Under the pieces are notes generated by a model that searched no databases, was not told the DNA's origin, and was given only the letters and a program-made list of their open reading frames with translations. Below, in pieces: positions 26,686 through 36,456 of a stretch of DNA of 64,000 nucleotides. Source of the DNA: Bremerella cremea (GTDB lineage: Bacteria; Planctomycetota; Planctomycetia; Pirellulales; Pirellulaceae); assembly GCF_003335505.1 (NCBI RefSeq), contig NZ_QPEX01000037.1, positions 1 to 64,000 on the forward strand. Direction: 5' to 3'. The position numbers were made by a program, and so were the translations under genes. How positions within the stretch are numbered: position 1 is the first letter of the stretch; every line of letters begins with the position of its first letter.

Positions 26686-29343
26686 TTACCGATGAAGAAG
26701 CTTGCCCACGCCTCCTGAAATAAGCGTAGACACGTTGGCTAATACCTGTGGCAAAGCAATTCCGCCAGGACTGGCCAGATATTTGGGAGACCAAACGGGA
26801 TCGAATTTATCTTTGTAGTTGCGCAATCCCTGAAAGTTGTAGAAGTGTTCGCCATGTTGATAGACAACACTACAAACACGATTCCATAACGGCCCCAAGC
26901 GATTGGCATCGATGCCAGAAAGTGGGGCCATTCCCAGGTTAAACCATTGGTAACCTTGTTGGTGTCCGTAACGCATCAATTCGATGAAGAGATATTCCAT
27001 CACGTTCCGCTGAGCGTCCGGAACGTATCGCATCAGATCGAGCGAGAGTTCCTGTTTATCGGCTCCTCGCCAAATATTCGCGAAGGCAATCGCCGTTCCT
27101 TGCGCGTCACGCACGAGGGCGATGTCGTAGCGTGAAAGATATTCTTCACGGAAGAAGCCGAGCGAAAACCCTTTCTCACCGGTCGACTTGTCGCCGAGCC
27201 AGGCGTCGGAAATCTCTTTCATGCGCGGCATGATTTCGGCGACGTCAGCTTGCGGAACGACCTCGAAGGTCAGCCCTGCTTCTTGGCACTTTTTATCGGT
27301 ATGACGCAAACCACGGCGTTGGCTTCCCTCTAGCGAGAAGTCAACCAAAGAGACTCTGGCTTCTTCCCCTAGCTTGATCAGCGTGAGTCCCATTTCGACG
27401 TAGCGGGAAAGAGAGGCCTGACTGACTTGGTAAAAGACCGGCCAAGTTCCCGCAGCGTCGCAGGCTTCGCGAAAGTTCCACGCGGCATCGTCCATAGATG
27501 CGGCTTGACCGAAGGGATCTCCCATGGTGATCCAGCAGTTGCCTTGACAGCCGAACATAACGGCGGCCTGACGATCGTGACTGAAGACAAAACGCTTGTC
27601 CCCAAGCAAGGCCAGATGGGCGTGCGTTGCTTCACTTTTCGTAACCAGATCGGCCACTTCCGCCAGTTCCTCGTCGGTGGCTAGGGTGGGTGTGATCGGC
27701 TTAGGACGAAGCAGGCTGGCCACGGCAAACACCGTAATCGTGACCGCAGCGGCCAGCAGCGCACGAAGCGAGCGGGGGGCATCGCGTCGGTAGGCGAATT
27801 CCCACCAAAGGTCGTTGTTGTATTCGACATGCCGATAGGCGAACATCACGATCCAAAAGATCAGCCCTAACGAAAGCACCACGGCCAACAGCCACGTAGG
27901 CGAAAGGTTGGGTGAGAGGAGCTGCCCTTTGCGGAAGAAGTGACTACGGCACGGTAGCAACGCCAACAGCAAGACAAACAATACGATCGCTTCTTCGTAA
28001 TCAAAACCTTTCGCCAGAGTGACCAGCACTCCACATCCCAACAGAATACAGGTGATTAACCAGGCCGCATCAATGCGGCGCTGCAAGCCGCGAGCTAAAA
28101 CCAAAAGTAACGCGCCGATGACACTGCCCAGCAGGTGCGAGACTTCCACCACCGGGAGCGGCAGGAACTCGCGCAGCAGGGCCATGCGGCCTTTCTCGGC
28201 CGGCAACGAACCAGAGATCAACAAGATTAAGCCTGCGACAAAAACGCCGCCCGTTACCACACTCGGGCCAATGACACTGGTCCAGCGGACCACTTCTTTG
28301 CCCACGGCAGTCGCCTTGCCGGCATGTTGCCGGAACGTGGCCACCCCCACAATGCAAAGCCCCACGGTAAGTGGCAGCAAGTAATAAATCACGCGGTAAG
28401 CGAGTAAAGATGCCAGCAAACCGTGCGAGTCTGAGAAGGGAAGCATCGTCACCACGACCAGCTCTAACACGCCTAGCCCACCAGGAACGTGGCTGACCAG
28501 AGAAACAATGATCGCCAATATAAAGATAGCCGTGAACGGGAGAAAGCTGATTTGCGCGTCCTTCGGCAGCAAGACATACAATGCCGCTGACGCACACATG
28601 AAGTCGGTCGCTGAAACCAACGTTTGGGCCAAGGCAATCCGTAAGGGAGGCGGCTGAAAGTTGATCTTCATCCAGTGCAGTGGACGCTGTCGCACCCAAC
28701 ACACCACAAAGAACAACCCCACCATGCTCAGCAAGATCGCACCGAGCGGGCGACTGGTAGTGAGTGGCAAGTTAAACCGAGCCGGGATATCGAAAGGAGT
28801 GAACAAAAACAGCGTTCCCCCGAGCGTAAACAGCCCCATCCAAAAGGCCGCCGCGATCAAGAGGATCATTCGAACGATCTCGGGCGAGGTCATTCCCCAA
28901 CTCGCGTACAGCCGCACACGAATCGGCGTTCCCCCAAAGACCGAGCCTAACGTATTGCTGAACGAATAGTACAGAAACGAGACAATCGCGACTTGGCGAA
29001 GCTTGAGAACATGATCGATCAGGTTAACGGCCAGCCAGTCGTAACCGATCATCACCGCGTAATTCAGCACAGTGAAAAACAGCGATAAGACAACGGCCTG
29101 CCAAGGGAGCGTTTCAAAGCTCTCCGCCACGTCATGTGCATGGAGGTTGCGAAATTCGTAGTGCAACAGCCACAACGCCCCGCCAAACATGACGACCGTC
29201 AGAATATTGAGCAGCGTGTGATAGTGCTGAGTAAGCCAGGAGAACCAGGTCGCACGGCTCTCGTCCGGTAGATCGATCGCGTCGTGTGCCAGCGCCGGCG
29301 GTATTGGTTCTTCTTCCTGAGAGGGACGATCAAACTGCGTCAC
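26686..29343 (-). CDS. mprF: MprF-like phosphatidylglycerol lysyl/alanyl-transferase and flippase
   Basis: 885 residues. The N-terminal half has about fourteen membrane helices including the flippase signature region (SNTLGSVFGGTPIRVRLY, and SHVPGGLGVLELV). The C-terminal 330 residues are the soluble DUF2156/GNAT-fold aminoacyl transferase domain (GDPFGQ, KLGEEARVSLVDFSLEG, then FNLGMAPLSG). The known enzyme transfers Lys or Ala from aminoacyl-tRNA to phosphatidylglycerol and flips the product, lowering surface negative charge. The full bifunctional length is kept. The amino acid used cannot be told from sequence by eye. Transcribed with, or just upstream of, the P-type ATPase. Confidence 0.92.
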   Translation of the reverse strand: MTQFDRPSQEEEPIPPALAHDAIDLPDESRATWFSWLTQHYHTLLNILTVVMFGGALWLLHYEFRNLHAHDVAESFETLPWQAVVLSLFFTVLNYAVMIGYDWLAVNLIDHVLKLRQVAIVSFLYYSFSNTLGSVFGGTPIRVRLYASWGMTSPEIVRMILLIAAAFWMGLFTLGGTLFLFTPFDIPARFNLPLTTSRPLGAILLSMVGLFFVVCWVRQRPLHWMKINFQPPPLRIALAQTLVSATDFMCASAALYVLLPKDAQISFLPFTAIFILAIIVSLVSHVPGGLGVLELVVVTMLPFSDSHGLLASLLAYRVIYYLLPLTVGLCIVGVATFRQHAGKATAVGKEVVRWTSVIGPSVVTGGVFVAGLILLISGSLPAEKGRMALLREFLPLPVVEVSHLLGSVIGALLLVLARGLQRRIDAAWLITCILLGCGVLVTLAKGFDYEEAIVLFVLLLALLPCRSHFFRKGQLLSPNLSPTWLLAVVLSLGLIFWIVMFAYRHVEYNNDLWWEFAYRRDAPRSLRALLAAAVTITVFAVASLLRPKPITPTLATDEELAEVADLVTKSEATHAHLALLGDKRFVFSHDRQAAVMFGCQGNCWITMGDPFGQAASMDDAAWNFREACDAAGTWPVFYQVSQASLSRYVEMGLTLIKLGEEARVSLVDFSLEGSQRRGLRHTDKKCQEAGLTFEVVPQADVAEIMPRMKEISDAWLGDKSTGEKGFSLGFFREEYLSRYDIALVRDAQGTAIAFANIWRGADKQELSLDLMRYVPDAQRNVMEYLFIELMRYGHQQGYQWFNLGMAPLSGIDANRLGPLWNRVCSVVYQHGEHFYNFQGLRNYKDKFDPVWSPKYLASPGGIALPQVLANVSTLISGGVGKLLHR

Positions 29344-29681
29344 GGATGGCTTCCCTCGACGGGCAAATTAACGGGGTTTTAAGATTCTGAAAATGGGCAA
29401 CAGGCAACATGCTTTTCGCTTGCATCTTGCCGGGAATCGCTGGCAGCCCTCAATGATATCGCCGAATGACTGCGATGCTGGCAATGATATCAGTTTTCTG
29501 TCGTGCGTTGGGCAGAACCTGCGGACTTGCGCGAAAGGATTCGGCCATAACGATTCTGCCGAGATGTCGCTGTATCGTCATTTAATGGGTGATTCTTGTC
29601 GACCTCTTTTTGTGGGGTAGAAACCTCCGTGGAATGGGGGTGTGTTGGAAACATTTTATCTGGCCAGGAGGGCTTCTCGCG
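29344..29681. other. Non-coding stretch, no recognised element
   Basis: About 340 bases between the mprF start and the lipoprotein remnant. Only short frames without plausible coding character; I see no repeat or strong hairpin. It must contain the mprF promoter region on the minus strand. Confidence 0.3.
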
Positions 29682-29924
29682 ATCAAATCAATCGCCCCTT
29701 TTTTACCATTTATCGTCATCTGTATGGGATGTGCCCATCATCAGTTGGGATATCAGACGGTAAAGCAAGCCCATACCGTTGCGGATGTTCATACCCAGCA
29801 GGCTCTGGATAACCTTGCCAAATTTGTTCACAATCCCAACGCGTTGCCTCATTTTTCGTATCCATCGCAAGGCAGTTCGGAAGTCAACGAAACATCTCGC
29901 CTGCTCCGGCACGCTGATGTTTAA
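29682..29924 (+). pseudogene. Truncated lipoprotein-family remnant with ATC at the start position
   Basis: An in-frame ATC at 29682 has AGGAGGG about nine bases before it and is followed by a Lys, a hydrophobic run and a lipobox-like CMGC, exactly where a lipoprotein start would be. The mature part contains HTVADVHTQQALDNLAKFV and PNALPHFSYPSQGSSEVNE, which recall the N-termini of much longer planctomycete lipoproteins that I have seen (several hundred residues). Here the frame stops after about 80 codons. ATG/GTG starts further upstream (29634, 29589) would disrupt the signal peptide. Likely a truncated gene with a decayed start codon, though a short functional lipoprotein with ATC start cannot be excluded. 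Confidence 0.45.
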
Positions 29925-30009
29925 GCATTGCCAAAGGGTCACGTGTCTCACGAAGGATCCGCCGGCAGAGAGAGCCACCATACTGGCTGACCGTAAGTTT
30001 CGAAATAGC

Positions 30010-30037
30010 AAGAAGCCTCTTCAGGAAGAGGCTTCTT
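30010..30037. terminator. Strong 12-bp hairpin terminator
   Basis: Arms 30010-30021 and 30026-30037 pair perfectly around CAGG and are followed by CGCTTTTCG. A-rich sequence on the other side gives it potential in both directions, between the plus-strand lipoprotein remnant and the minus-strand genes to the right. Confidence 0.75.
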
Positions 30038-30068
30038 CGCTTTTCGTAGGTCGGGAGCGTCCGATTTC

Positions 30069-30176
30069 TTATTCGGTTTCTTTGGCTTCCGGCACTTTAA
30101 ATTCCGCTTTCGCCCCTTGGACGGTCAGTTCCGTTTTCAAAGGACCTCCAGTGAATGGGGACTTGGCTTGTTCGGC
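30069..30176 (-). pseudogene. C-terminal fragment of an unidentified gene
   Basis: On the minus strand a 35-codon frame ends at TAA 30069-30071 and reads like a real protein tail (FTGGPLKTELTVQGAKAEF, then KVPEAKETE). An in-frame stop at 30177-30179 cuts it from anything upstream and there is no start. It probably is the remains of a gene degraded by deletion. Too short to name. Confidence 0.25.
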
Positions 30177-30208
30177 TTAATCGATGGGTACGAAACGTCG
30201 TTGTTTAA

Positions 30209-31360
30209 TTACCGATAAAAATCGATCCAACGCAACGTAATCTCTGACGGGTTGTCAGCGAATAGTGGGGCCGGCAAAGGAACCTCGAAGTAGCCACCTT
30301 CGAGCGGAATCGATGCATTACCACCAACGATTTTTACCTCGGTATAAAGCAGACTGGGAGGGGCCAGCGTGGAATGCTCTCGGCCAGATTGGTAAGTGGT
30401 TGTCTGCTGATGATCTCCGCCACTGGCAAGCGACCATTCAAACACCCCCTTCGCGTTGCTCACTTGCAACGATTCGAGCCCCTTCAGGTGCAAGCGAACG
30501 AGTACCTGGCCAGGCCAATGGTCGGCGGTGCGATGAATTGTCGCGGTGCCGATTCCTTTCTCACTGGTAATGTCGAAAATGGTTGCTTCCGCGTGTTGTA
30601 AGAACTTGACTTTCCCCTTACTAACAACGGCGCTTAGCCCATCCTGCTTTGGGGCAGTCTCTTGTTCTGCGGTTGCTGCCTTCAATTTCGTAACCTCGAC
30701 GATCCATCGCGTTGGCCCTTCCACGCCAGGCCGACGTACCAACGTTCCCTTGACCGTTGCCTTCTTTCCTGCGAGCTTGTCGGCCAGTTGGCGGAGCTTG
30801 GCGTTCTGGCCGAAATCGAGTTCCCAAGTGATTTCGTTGGCTGTGATTGTGGTGCCGGTCGTTTCTCCGCCGATGGCTACCAATCCGGTCCGCACGGTGC
30901 CGACGACGGATACCGTGATGGAATCTTCGTTCGCTTCTTTTACGGCATGCCCATTGATGGTCGCGATGCCCTTTCGCTCGACCTGGACCAGCTTGTAACC
31001 AAAGCCAGGCCCACCCATTTTGGTACTAAAAATAACAAACGTAACATTCCCATCCGCATCGATCTGCGGATTCATCCCCACGTTATTCGGCCCAGGAGCC
31101 GTTCCGACAAGCACCAGATCTTGGGCGAAATCAACGTGAGGAACCTCTTGATCAGGACGCCAGGCCTGCCACAACTTCTTCCAGGCTGCTGCATCGGTAA
31201 TGAATTCTGTTTGCGGAGCCAGCTTCCCTCGTAGCGACTTGTCCGCCAGCTTGCCCGACCACGTTTCAAGCGCCTTAATCTCCACCCGCTGCGCCAGCAC
31301 CCAATCGGGACTGCACAGGATAGCCAAAAAAGCGAGTAAAAGACTTATTTTCGCGGTCAT
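30209..31360 (-). CDS. Secreted hypothetical protein
   Basis: 383 residues from ATG 31360, which has GGGAG at a proper distance and begins a signal peptide (TAKISLLLAFLAIL, cleavage near VLAQ). Longer in-frame starts reach 31513 but precede the signal peptide. The first 180 residues seem a mixed alpha/beta domain with WKKLWQAWRP and FAQDLVLVGTAPGPNNVG; a middle segment is OB-like (LAGKKATVKGTLVRRPGVE); the last 120 residues are beta-rich with many Thr/Ser. I do not recognise the family. Isolated gene, likely exported to periplasm. Confidence 0.65.
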   Translation of the reverse strand: MTAKISLLLAFLAILCSPDWVLAQRVEIKALETWSGKLADKSLRGKLAPQTEFITDAAAWKKLWQAWRPDQEVPHVDFAQDLVLVGTAPGPNNVGMNPQIDADGNVTFVIFSTKMGGPGFGYKLVQVERKGIATINGHAVKEANEDSITVSVVGTVRTGLVAIGGETTGTTITANEITWELDFGQNAKLRQLADKLAGKKATVKGTLVRRPGVEGPTRWIVEVTKLKAATAEQETAPKQDGLSAVVSKGKVKFLQHAEATIFDITSEKGIGTATIHRTADHWPGQVLVRLHLKGLESLQVSNAKGVFEWSLASGGDHQQTTTYQSGREHSTLAPPSLLYTEVKIVGGNASIPLEGGYFEVPLPAPLFADNPSEITLRWIDFYR

Positions 31361-31533
31361 CGAGAGACTCCCAAGCTGTTCGTTATTCAAGTTCGTTAGT
31401 AAAGACGAACAACCCAGGCCAAGAGTTCTCGGCATGGGGCAATTTTTCAAATCGGCCAGAAACCAAGGCCCCAGGACGCCAAACAGATGAGGCCCTTCCC
31501 GCTTCAACCCCAAACCCTTCGGACTGTGGCGGA

Positions 31534-31968
31534 CTAACGCATTTTCTTGGGAAGTTTCGGAATGACTTCTACCCTAGCTCTAAGGCACAGATTATTCAGG
31601 TCATTGATGAAAGGGACCACAAGCCCCATGATATAGTACTTGCGGTCATATTCGTCAACGATCCACGGTTCTAGTGTGCCGGTTTCCTCGTCCTTGGTGA
31701 TCAGCCAGGCACCCTCAAACACCGAGCGGCGAACGATTTCACCAGCATAGGCAAGCAGCGGTGAAAACAAGGCTGCCCGTTGCTCTTGGAAGCTTTTGTT
31801 GTCCCATCTCGATAAGATGCGACCTTCCACCATGTCTAGGCTGAATGTGCTGAAGTCGAGGATGTCACGATCGAGCCCTGGCAGGTTCGCCAACTGATCG
31901 ACGTGCTGGTCGATATGTTCTTCCCAGCCAGGGGTGATAACACCTTTGAGCATGTGTTCGCTAGGCAT
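31534..31968 (-). CDS. Hypothetical protein
   Basis: 144 residues from ATG 31968 (AGGA ten bases upstream; frame extends to 32061 without improvement). No signal peptide or membrane segment. Acidic N-terminal half with WEEHIDQHVDQL and DMVEGRILSRWDN; conserved-looking aromatic stretch EYDRKYYIMGLVVPFIND near the end, then a basic tail. Function not recognised. It is the first gene upstream of the secreted hypothetical, with 173 bases between. Confidence 0.55.
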   Translation of the reverse strand: MPSEHMLKGVITPGWEEHIDQHVDQLANLPGLDRDILDFSTFSLDMVEGRILSRWDNKSFQEQRAALFSPLLAYAGEIVRRSVFEGAWLITKDEETGTLEPWIVDEYDRKYYIMGLVVPFINDLNNLCLRARVEVIPKLPKKMR

Positions 31969-32223
31969 GTTTGCATTTCCTGGTGGCTGCGGTAGGTTTT
32001 TGGTTGAGTGCACGGTGACTCTTTTGTGTGTTCTGCGAATCAGCCGAGCATGATCAAGCAATCTTGGGTACCAATTGGGTAAGCCGCTCGCGCGAATGCG
32101 ACATTAAACTGCGCAATTGAGAGAATCATAACGGCCCCTTCTCGGGTACACTAGCATATACCCCCTGCCCCTCTTCATGCTGCTACAGACTTACCACTTG
32201 CGACTCTTGAGGAGCGCCTACTC

Positions 32224-33702
32224 ATGGCTTGGTTACGGATTGTGATGGTGATGGTTGGCTCGCTCGTTTCCTGGCAGGCATGCTGGGCCGATGACGCTAC
32301 GTTGGCGCAGACGCAGCCGTTGGAACTCGCAGGCGACTTCAAACAAGCCGAGCAACTTCTCGACACGGCCTTGGCTCAGGACGATCTTTCGCCGGAAACG
32401 CGTTACACGCTTACATATGAACGGGACCGGCTGTTCCGTATTCGCCGCGATTTCACCCTTACTCAAGAGATGCTGCAGAAGAAGATCTTGGCTGGCGTGA
32501 AAGAAGCAACGCCGGAAGAATTCGCCCAGTGGCTGAAAGAAGGACGGTTCGACTATCGCGATATTGACGGCCAGCGGTTCTACATGGATTCGAGCGTGCG
32601 GAACCTGTTCTACCGCGACCCTAAGCTCGAACACCGCCGTTATGCCCCAGCCGACGAAGCCGACGTTCAGCAGTTGCGGCTCAACCTCACGCGTCAGATT
32701 CGAGCTGCGGTGAAAGCGGAAAAGTCGCCGTATGTGCTGACCAAGAAGTTCGATGTCCACTTTACCGGCAAGGTCCATGCCGACGCGGTGCCGGCTGGCA
32801 GCACGATCAAGGCCTGGTTGCCGATTCCGCGCAGCTTCCCGTTTCAGCGTGGGTTTCAATTGATTTCCAGCTCGCCTCAACCGCTGGAAGTTGCCCCAGC
32901 AGATAGCCCGAGCCGCTCGGTGTATTTCGAGCAGAAAGCGACCGCTGGCCAGCCCACCACGTTTGAAACGCATTTCACCTTCGAGCACGACGCGATCCGC
33001 TTCGATATCGATCCGTCGCTGGTTACCCCGTTTGATGGCAACGATCCAGAGATCGCTTGCTTCGTGCAGGAAGGCCCGCATGTGGAGTTCACGCCGGAAC
33101 TAATTGCCCTTTCGAAAGAGATTGTCGGCGACGAAAAGAACCCGGCGATTGTGGCCCGTAAAATCTTTGATTGGATGTCGAACAACATTCAGTACAGCCT
33201 GGCGATCGAGTACTCGACCATTCGGAACGTCAGCGATTACTGCCGCGAGAAACGGTACGGCGACTGCGGGCAGGAAGCGTTGCTGTACATCGCCCTCTGC
33301 CGCGTGAACGGCATTCCGGCCCGTTGGCAATCGGGCTGGAACTTGTTCCCCGGGCGTTTGAATCTGCACGATTGGTCCGAGATTTATCTGGCTCCGTACG
33401 GTTGGGTTCCGGTCGATGTCTGCTACGGCATTACCGCCCTGCAATCGATGAACTACCTGACCGAAAGCGAACGGCAAGAAGTGGCCGACTTCTACTTCGG
33501 CGGCCTCGAACCATACCGCATGGCTGCCAATAGCGACCACTCGCAAAAGCTCTCACCCACCAAACTCGCCCCTCCGTCCGATACCATCGACTTCCAGCGC
33601 GGCGAATACGAAGTGGGAGATAAAAACCTCTACTACGATCGCTTCTCGTACGATTTCGAGGTCGAAGAAATCCCTGCGCCGACGACCACAGCTGCGAAGT
33701 AA
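32224..33702 (+). CDS. Secreted transglutaminase-like protein
   Basis: 492 residues with signal peptide (cleavage near CWADD). Residues about 30-160 are helical with TPR-like spacing; about 165-280 form a beta-rich domain; the transglutaminase-like core lies at about 290-420. The catalytic triad is visible: Cys348 in YGDCGQEAL, His382 in LHDWSEIY and Asp398 in PVDVCYG. Known members act as cysteine proteases, amidases or crosslinkers. The ribosome site GAGGAGC precedes the start. Exported; substrate unknown. Complete length and no frame problem. Confidence 0.85.
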   Translation: MAWLRIVMVMVGSLVSWQACWADDATLAQTQPLELAGDFKQAEQLLDTALAQDDLSPETRYTLTYERDRLFRIRRDFTLTQEMLQKKILAGVKEATPEEFAQWLKEGRFDYRDIDGQRFYMDSSVRNLFYRDPKLEHRRYAPADEADVQQLRLNLTRQIRAAVKAEKSPYVLTKKFDVHFTGKVHADAVPAGSTIKAWLPIPRSFPFQRGFQLISSSPQPLEVAPADSPSRSVYFEQKATAGQPTTFETHFTFEHDAIRFDIDPSLVTPFDGNDPEIACFVQEGPHVEFTPELIALSKEIVGDEKNPAIVARKIFDWMSNNIQYSLAIEYSTIRNVSDYCREKRYGDCGQEALLYIALCRVNGIPARWQSGWNLFPGRLNLHDWSEIYLAPYGWVPVDVCYGITALQSMNYLTESERQEVADFYFGGLEPYRMAANSDHSQKLSPTKLAPPSDTIDFQRGEYEVGDKNLYYDRFSYDFEVEEIPAPTTTAAK

Positions 33703-34196
33703 GTAATCATCTTTATCGGGGGCCCGCCTGCGAAGCTATTACGTTATCGCAGGTGTTGTCGTGTTCGCGTTGGCATGGCGTGACAAATGGCCAGCGGTAA
33801 GTCGTGATCAGCAATCGACTATGCACCGCATTGTGTTGTCGATTGCGTCGCTAATACCAAGGGAATTGCTAGTCAATCCGGAACACAACACACAGCGTCT
33901 AGCAGTTCTTTTCAGGCTGACGTTCTTAGGCAAACCCTGCCGGTTATTTCTTGTTTTACGTCAATCCATAAACGCATCGTTCTTGCTTAAAGAGCCTCTC
34001 TTCTTAGGGCGTTTGTCCCGCTATTGCCAGCGTATTTCGAATTCTTGAAAGCTCTGTCAAAAGCAGGGTCATCTTCAGCTGACAACCCAAGATTGCTATT
34101 TGTTGTTCGTGCCCAAAGGTCTACCATGCTCGGCAATTTCGTAAAGCAAACACAACCGAGCTGCCATTGTTTTTGGGTCCAATCGAAGGACGCGAC
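33703..34196. other. Non-coding stretch with a weak terminator
   Basis: About 490 bases without a convincing gene. A 7-bp stem (33727-33733 with 33747-33753, 13-base loop) lies 25 bases past the transglutaminase stop. The rest holds only short frames without homology that I recognise, and probably the promoter of the acyltransferase gene. Confidence 0.35.
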
Positions 34197-36249
34197 ATGC
34201 CTTCAGAGAATGAATTCCGTTATCGGCCCGACATCGATGGTCTGCGAGCCATAGCGGTTGCTCTCGTCTTGTTGTTTCATGCTCGACTTGGCTTCACTGG
34301 CGGGTTTATCGGCGTTGATGTCTTTTTTGTCATTTCAGGCTACCTGATTACGGGGCTCATTCTTAAAGGGCAAGCTGAAGGCCGGTTCAGCATGGGGACT
34401 TTCTGGCAGCGACGGATTCGGCGAATTCTGCCTGCGTCGTTGGTGGTTGTCTTGGGCACGCTGGTCGCTGGTCGCTGGTTGCTTTTTGCTTCTTCCTGCG
34501 GATTTCAACCAACTGGCCGAGTCCGCGCTTGCTCAGCAGGTGATGTTGGCGAATGTCTATTTCAGCTATTCCCTCGATTACTTCGCGGGCCCGGCAGAAA
34601 CGCAACCTCCATTGCATATGTGGTCGTTGGCCGTTGAAGAACAGTTTTACCTCTTTTACCCTTTGTTGCTGGTCGCCTTTCGGCCACTTGGCCGACGGAC
34701 CACTTTTGTCTTGCTGGCCTTGTTGGCATTGGCGTCTTTCGCGTTGAGCGTTTGGGGCATGACGAAATCGCCCACGCTAACTTTCTTCTTATTACCAACT
34801 CGCATGTGGGAACTGCTCGCTGGCGGGCTGTTGGCCTTCACGCCGCTGCCGCAACGTTGGCCCAGCGTGGTTCGTGAAATGTTGGCTTGGACCGGGATGG
34901 TTGCGATTTTGGGAAGTGGCTGGTTCTATCATCCCTCGATGGTGTTTCCAGGCACGGCGGCTCTTGTGCCGGTGCTTGGCGCAGTATTGGTTATCTTGGC
35001 ATGTGGTAGCCAACGTCCGACATCCTTAAGCCAAACGTTATCGCACCGCAGCTTCGTCTTCGTTGGCTTGACTTCGTATTCGCTTTATCTGTGGCATTGG
35101 CCCATCTTGGCGTTTATGCATTACCTGGTCGGTGCTGAACTTACCTGGTTCCAAACGCTTTTGGCCGTCGCAGGTAGTTTTGCCGCTGGGGTACTTAGTT
35201 GGCGATTCGTCGAGACCCCGTTCCGCCGGAACTTCACGCAAACGCACGTCAGCAAAACTGCTGGTACCGCGTTGGCGGCTTCGCTTGTGATGGGCTGCTT
35301 GGCGTTGGTGGTAGTGCAAACTCAAGGACTGCCGCAAAGATTGCCGCCGCAAATTCGTGAAATGATTCCGCTCGTCATGGGATTCGAGAAATACATAGCC
35401 GAGACCGAGCAATTGAAACAGAACCAGCCTTACCTGGTTGAAACGGCTGCCCCACGTAACGATCGGTGCGATTTGATTTTGCTGGGCGATAGTCACGGCA
35501 TGATGGTCGCACCGCTGCTCGAACAGCTCAGCCAACAATACCAGCTTAACACCGAGTTCGTCGTTAAGGCTGGCGTCGCGCCTTTGCAAGGGGTTTGGAA
35601 AGCTGTCGATAGCGGGCGTGAAGGATTGGCCTGGGGGAATGCGGCGCTCGATTACGTTGTCTCGCGAAAACCAAAGAACGTGATCCTCGCGGGACGTTGG
35701 TCCGCCTATATCGACGGCCCGCCAGAAGCCACGCTCGCACGTTACCAACACATCCTGGTAGACGAAGCGAACCCCACCGTGCAAGGGAAATCGGCCCTAC
35801 CTGTCTTCGAGGCGGCCATGATACGAACGGTTGCTGCCCTCGAAAACGCTGGCTGTCAGGTTTGGATCATGAAACAACCTCCTGAGCAAAAGCTCAATCC
35901 TCACGTCGAAATACCCCGTGCTTGTTTTATTGGTTACCCCATTCCCAGCGGCGTTTCCTGGGCAGAACACCAACAACGTCAGGCCACCGCCAACAACATC
36001 ATCGATCGCCTCGCTGCCGCCAGCAGCCAGATTCAAGTTCTCGATCCCGCTGGCCATTGCTTTGATGCCGCGAACCGATCGATCATCGGTTCGCCGGAAG
36101 GTTCTTTCTATCGAGATGGGAACCATATCTCGCGGCTGGGCGCTCAGAATCTGATTCGACCTGCTATGCTCCCCATCTTCGAGCAAATGCAATCAATTCG
36201 GCTGGCCGAAAAACAAGACCTGCGGCCAGCGGCGCAGTTCGCCCGCTAA
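34197..36249 (+). pseudogene. OafA-type acyltransferase 3 with SGNH domain, frameshifted
   Basis: Start ATG 34197 with AAGGA upstream. The first frame encodes the acyltransferase-3 N-terminus (YRPDIDGLRAIAVALVLLFHA, FFVISGYLITGLIL, RRIRRILPASLVVV) and is lost just after 34460; the coding sense goes on in another frame from about 34465 (FLLLPADFNQLA, SLAVEEQFYLFYP) to 36249. The break falls on a perfect 7-bp tandem duplication at 34461-34474; removal of one copy restores one frame of about 680 codons. The C-terminal domain has LLGDSHGM and DGNHIS, the SGNH nucleophile and DxxH. Known members O-acylate surface polysaccharides. It may be phase-variable, a recent mutation or an assembly error. 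Confidence 0.88.
34461..34478 (+). repeat. 7-bp tandem duplication causing the acyltransferase frameshift
   Basis: Two perfect copies of CTGGTCG (34461-34467, 34468-34474) followed by a partial CTGG. Deleting one unit joins the two coding frames exactly. Confidence 0.9.
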
Positions 36250-36456
36250 CTGCTGCCAGCAATTCACCTTGTGGTCAGTGGCCGGCATGCTGCTCAGCCA
36301 ACAAACTGCCAGCCAAGCCCGGGAAGACGCCCCAAAAGATCACCGAAAACGCCGCAAAGCACCCCTTCTCAAGCCGAGAAGAAACCACCTTCACCGTCAT
36401 CGACCTCCCAGCCCAAAACCGAATCCCCTGCATCCCAGGCGGAAACAAAACTGACG

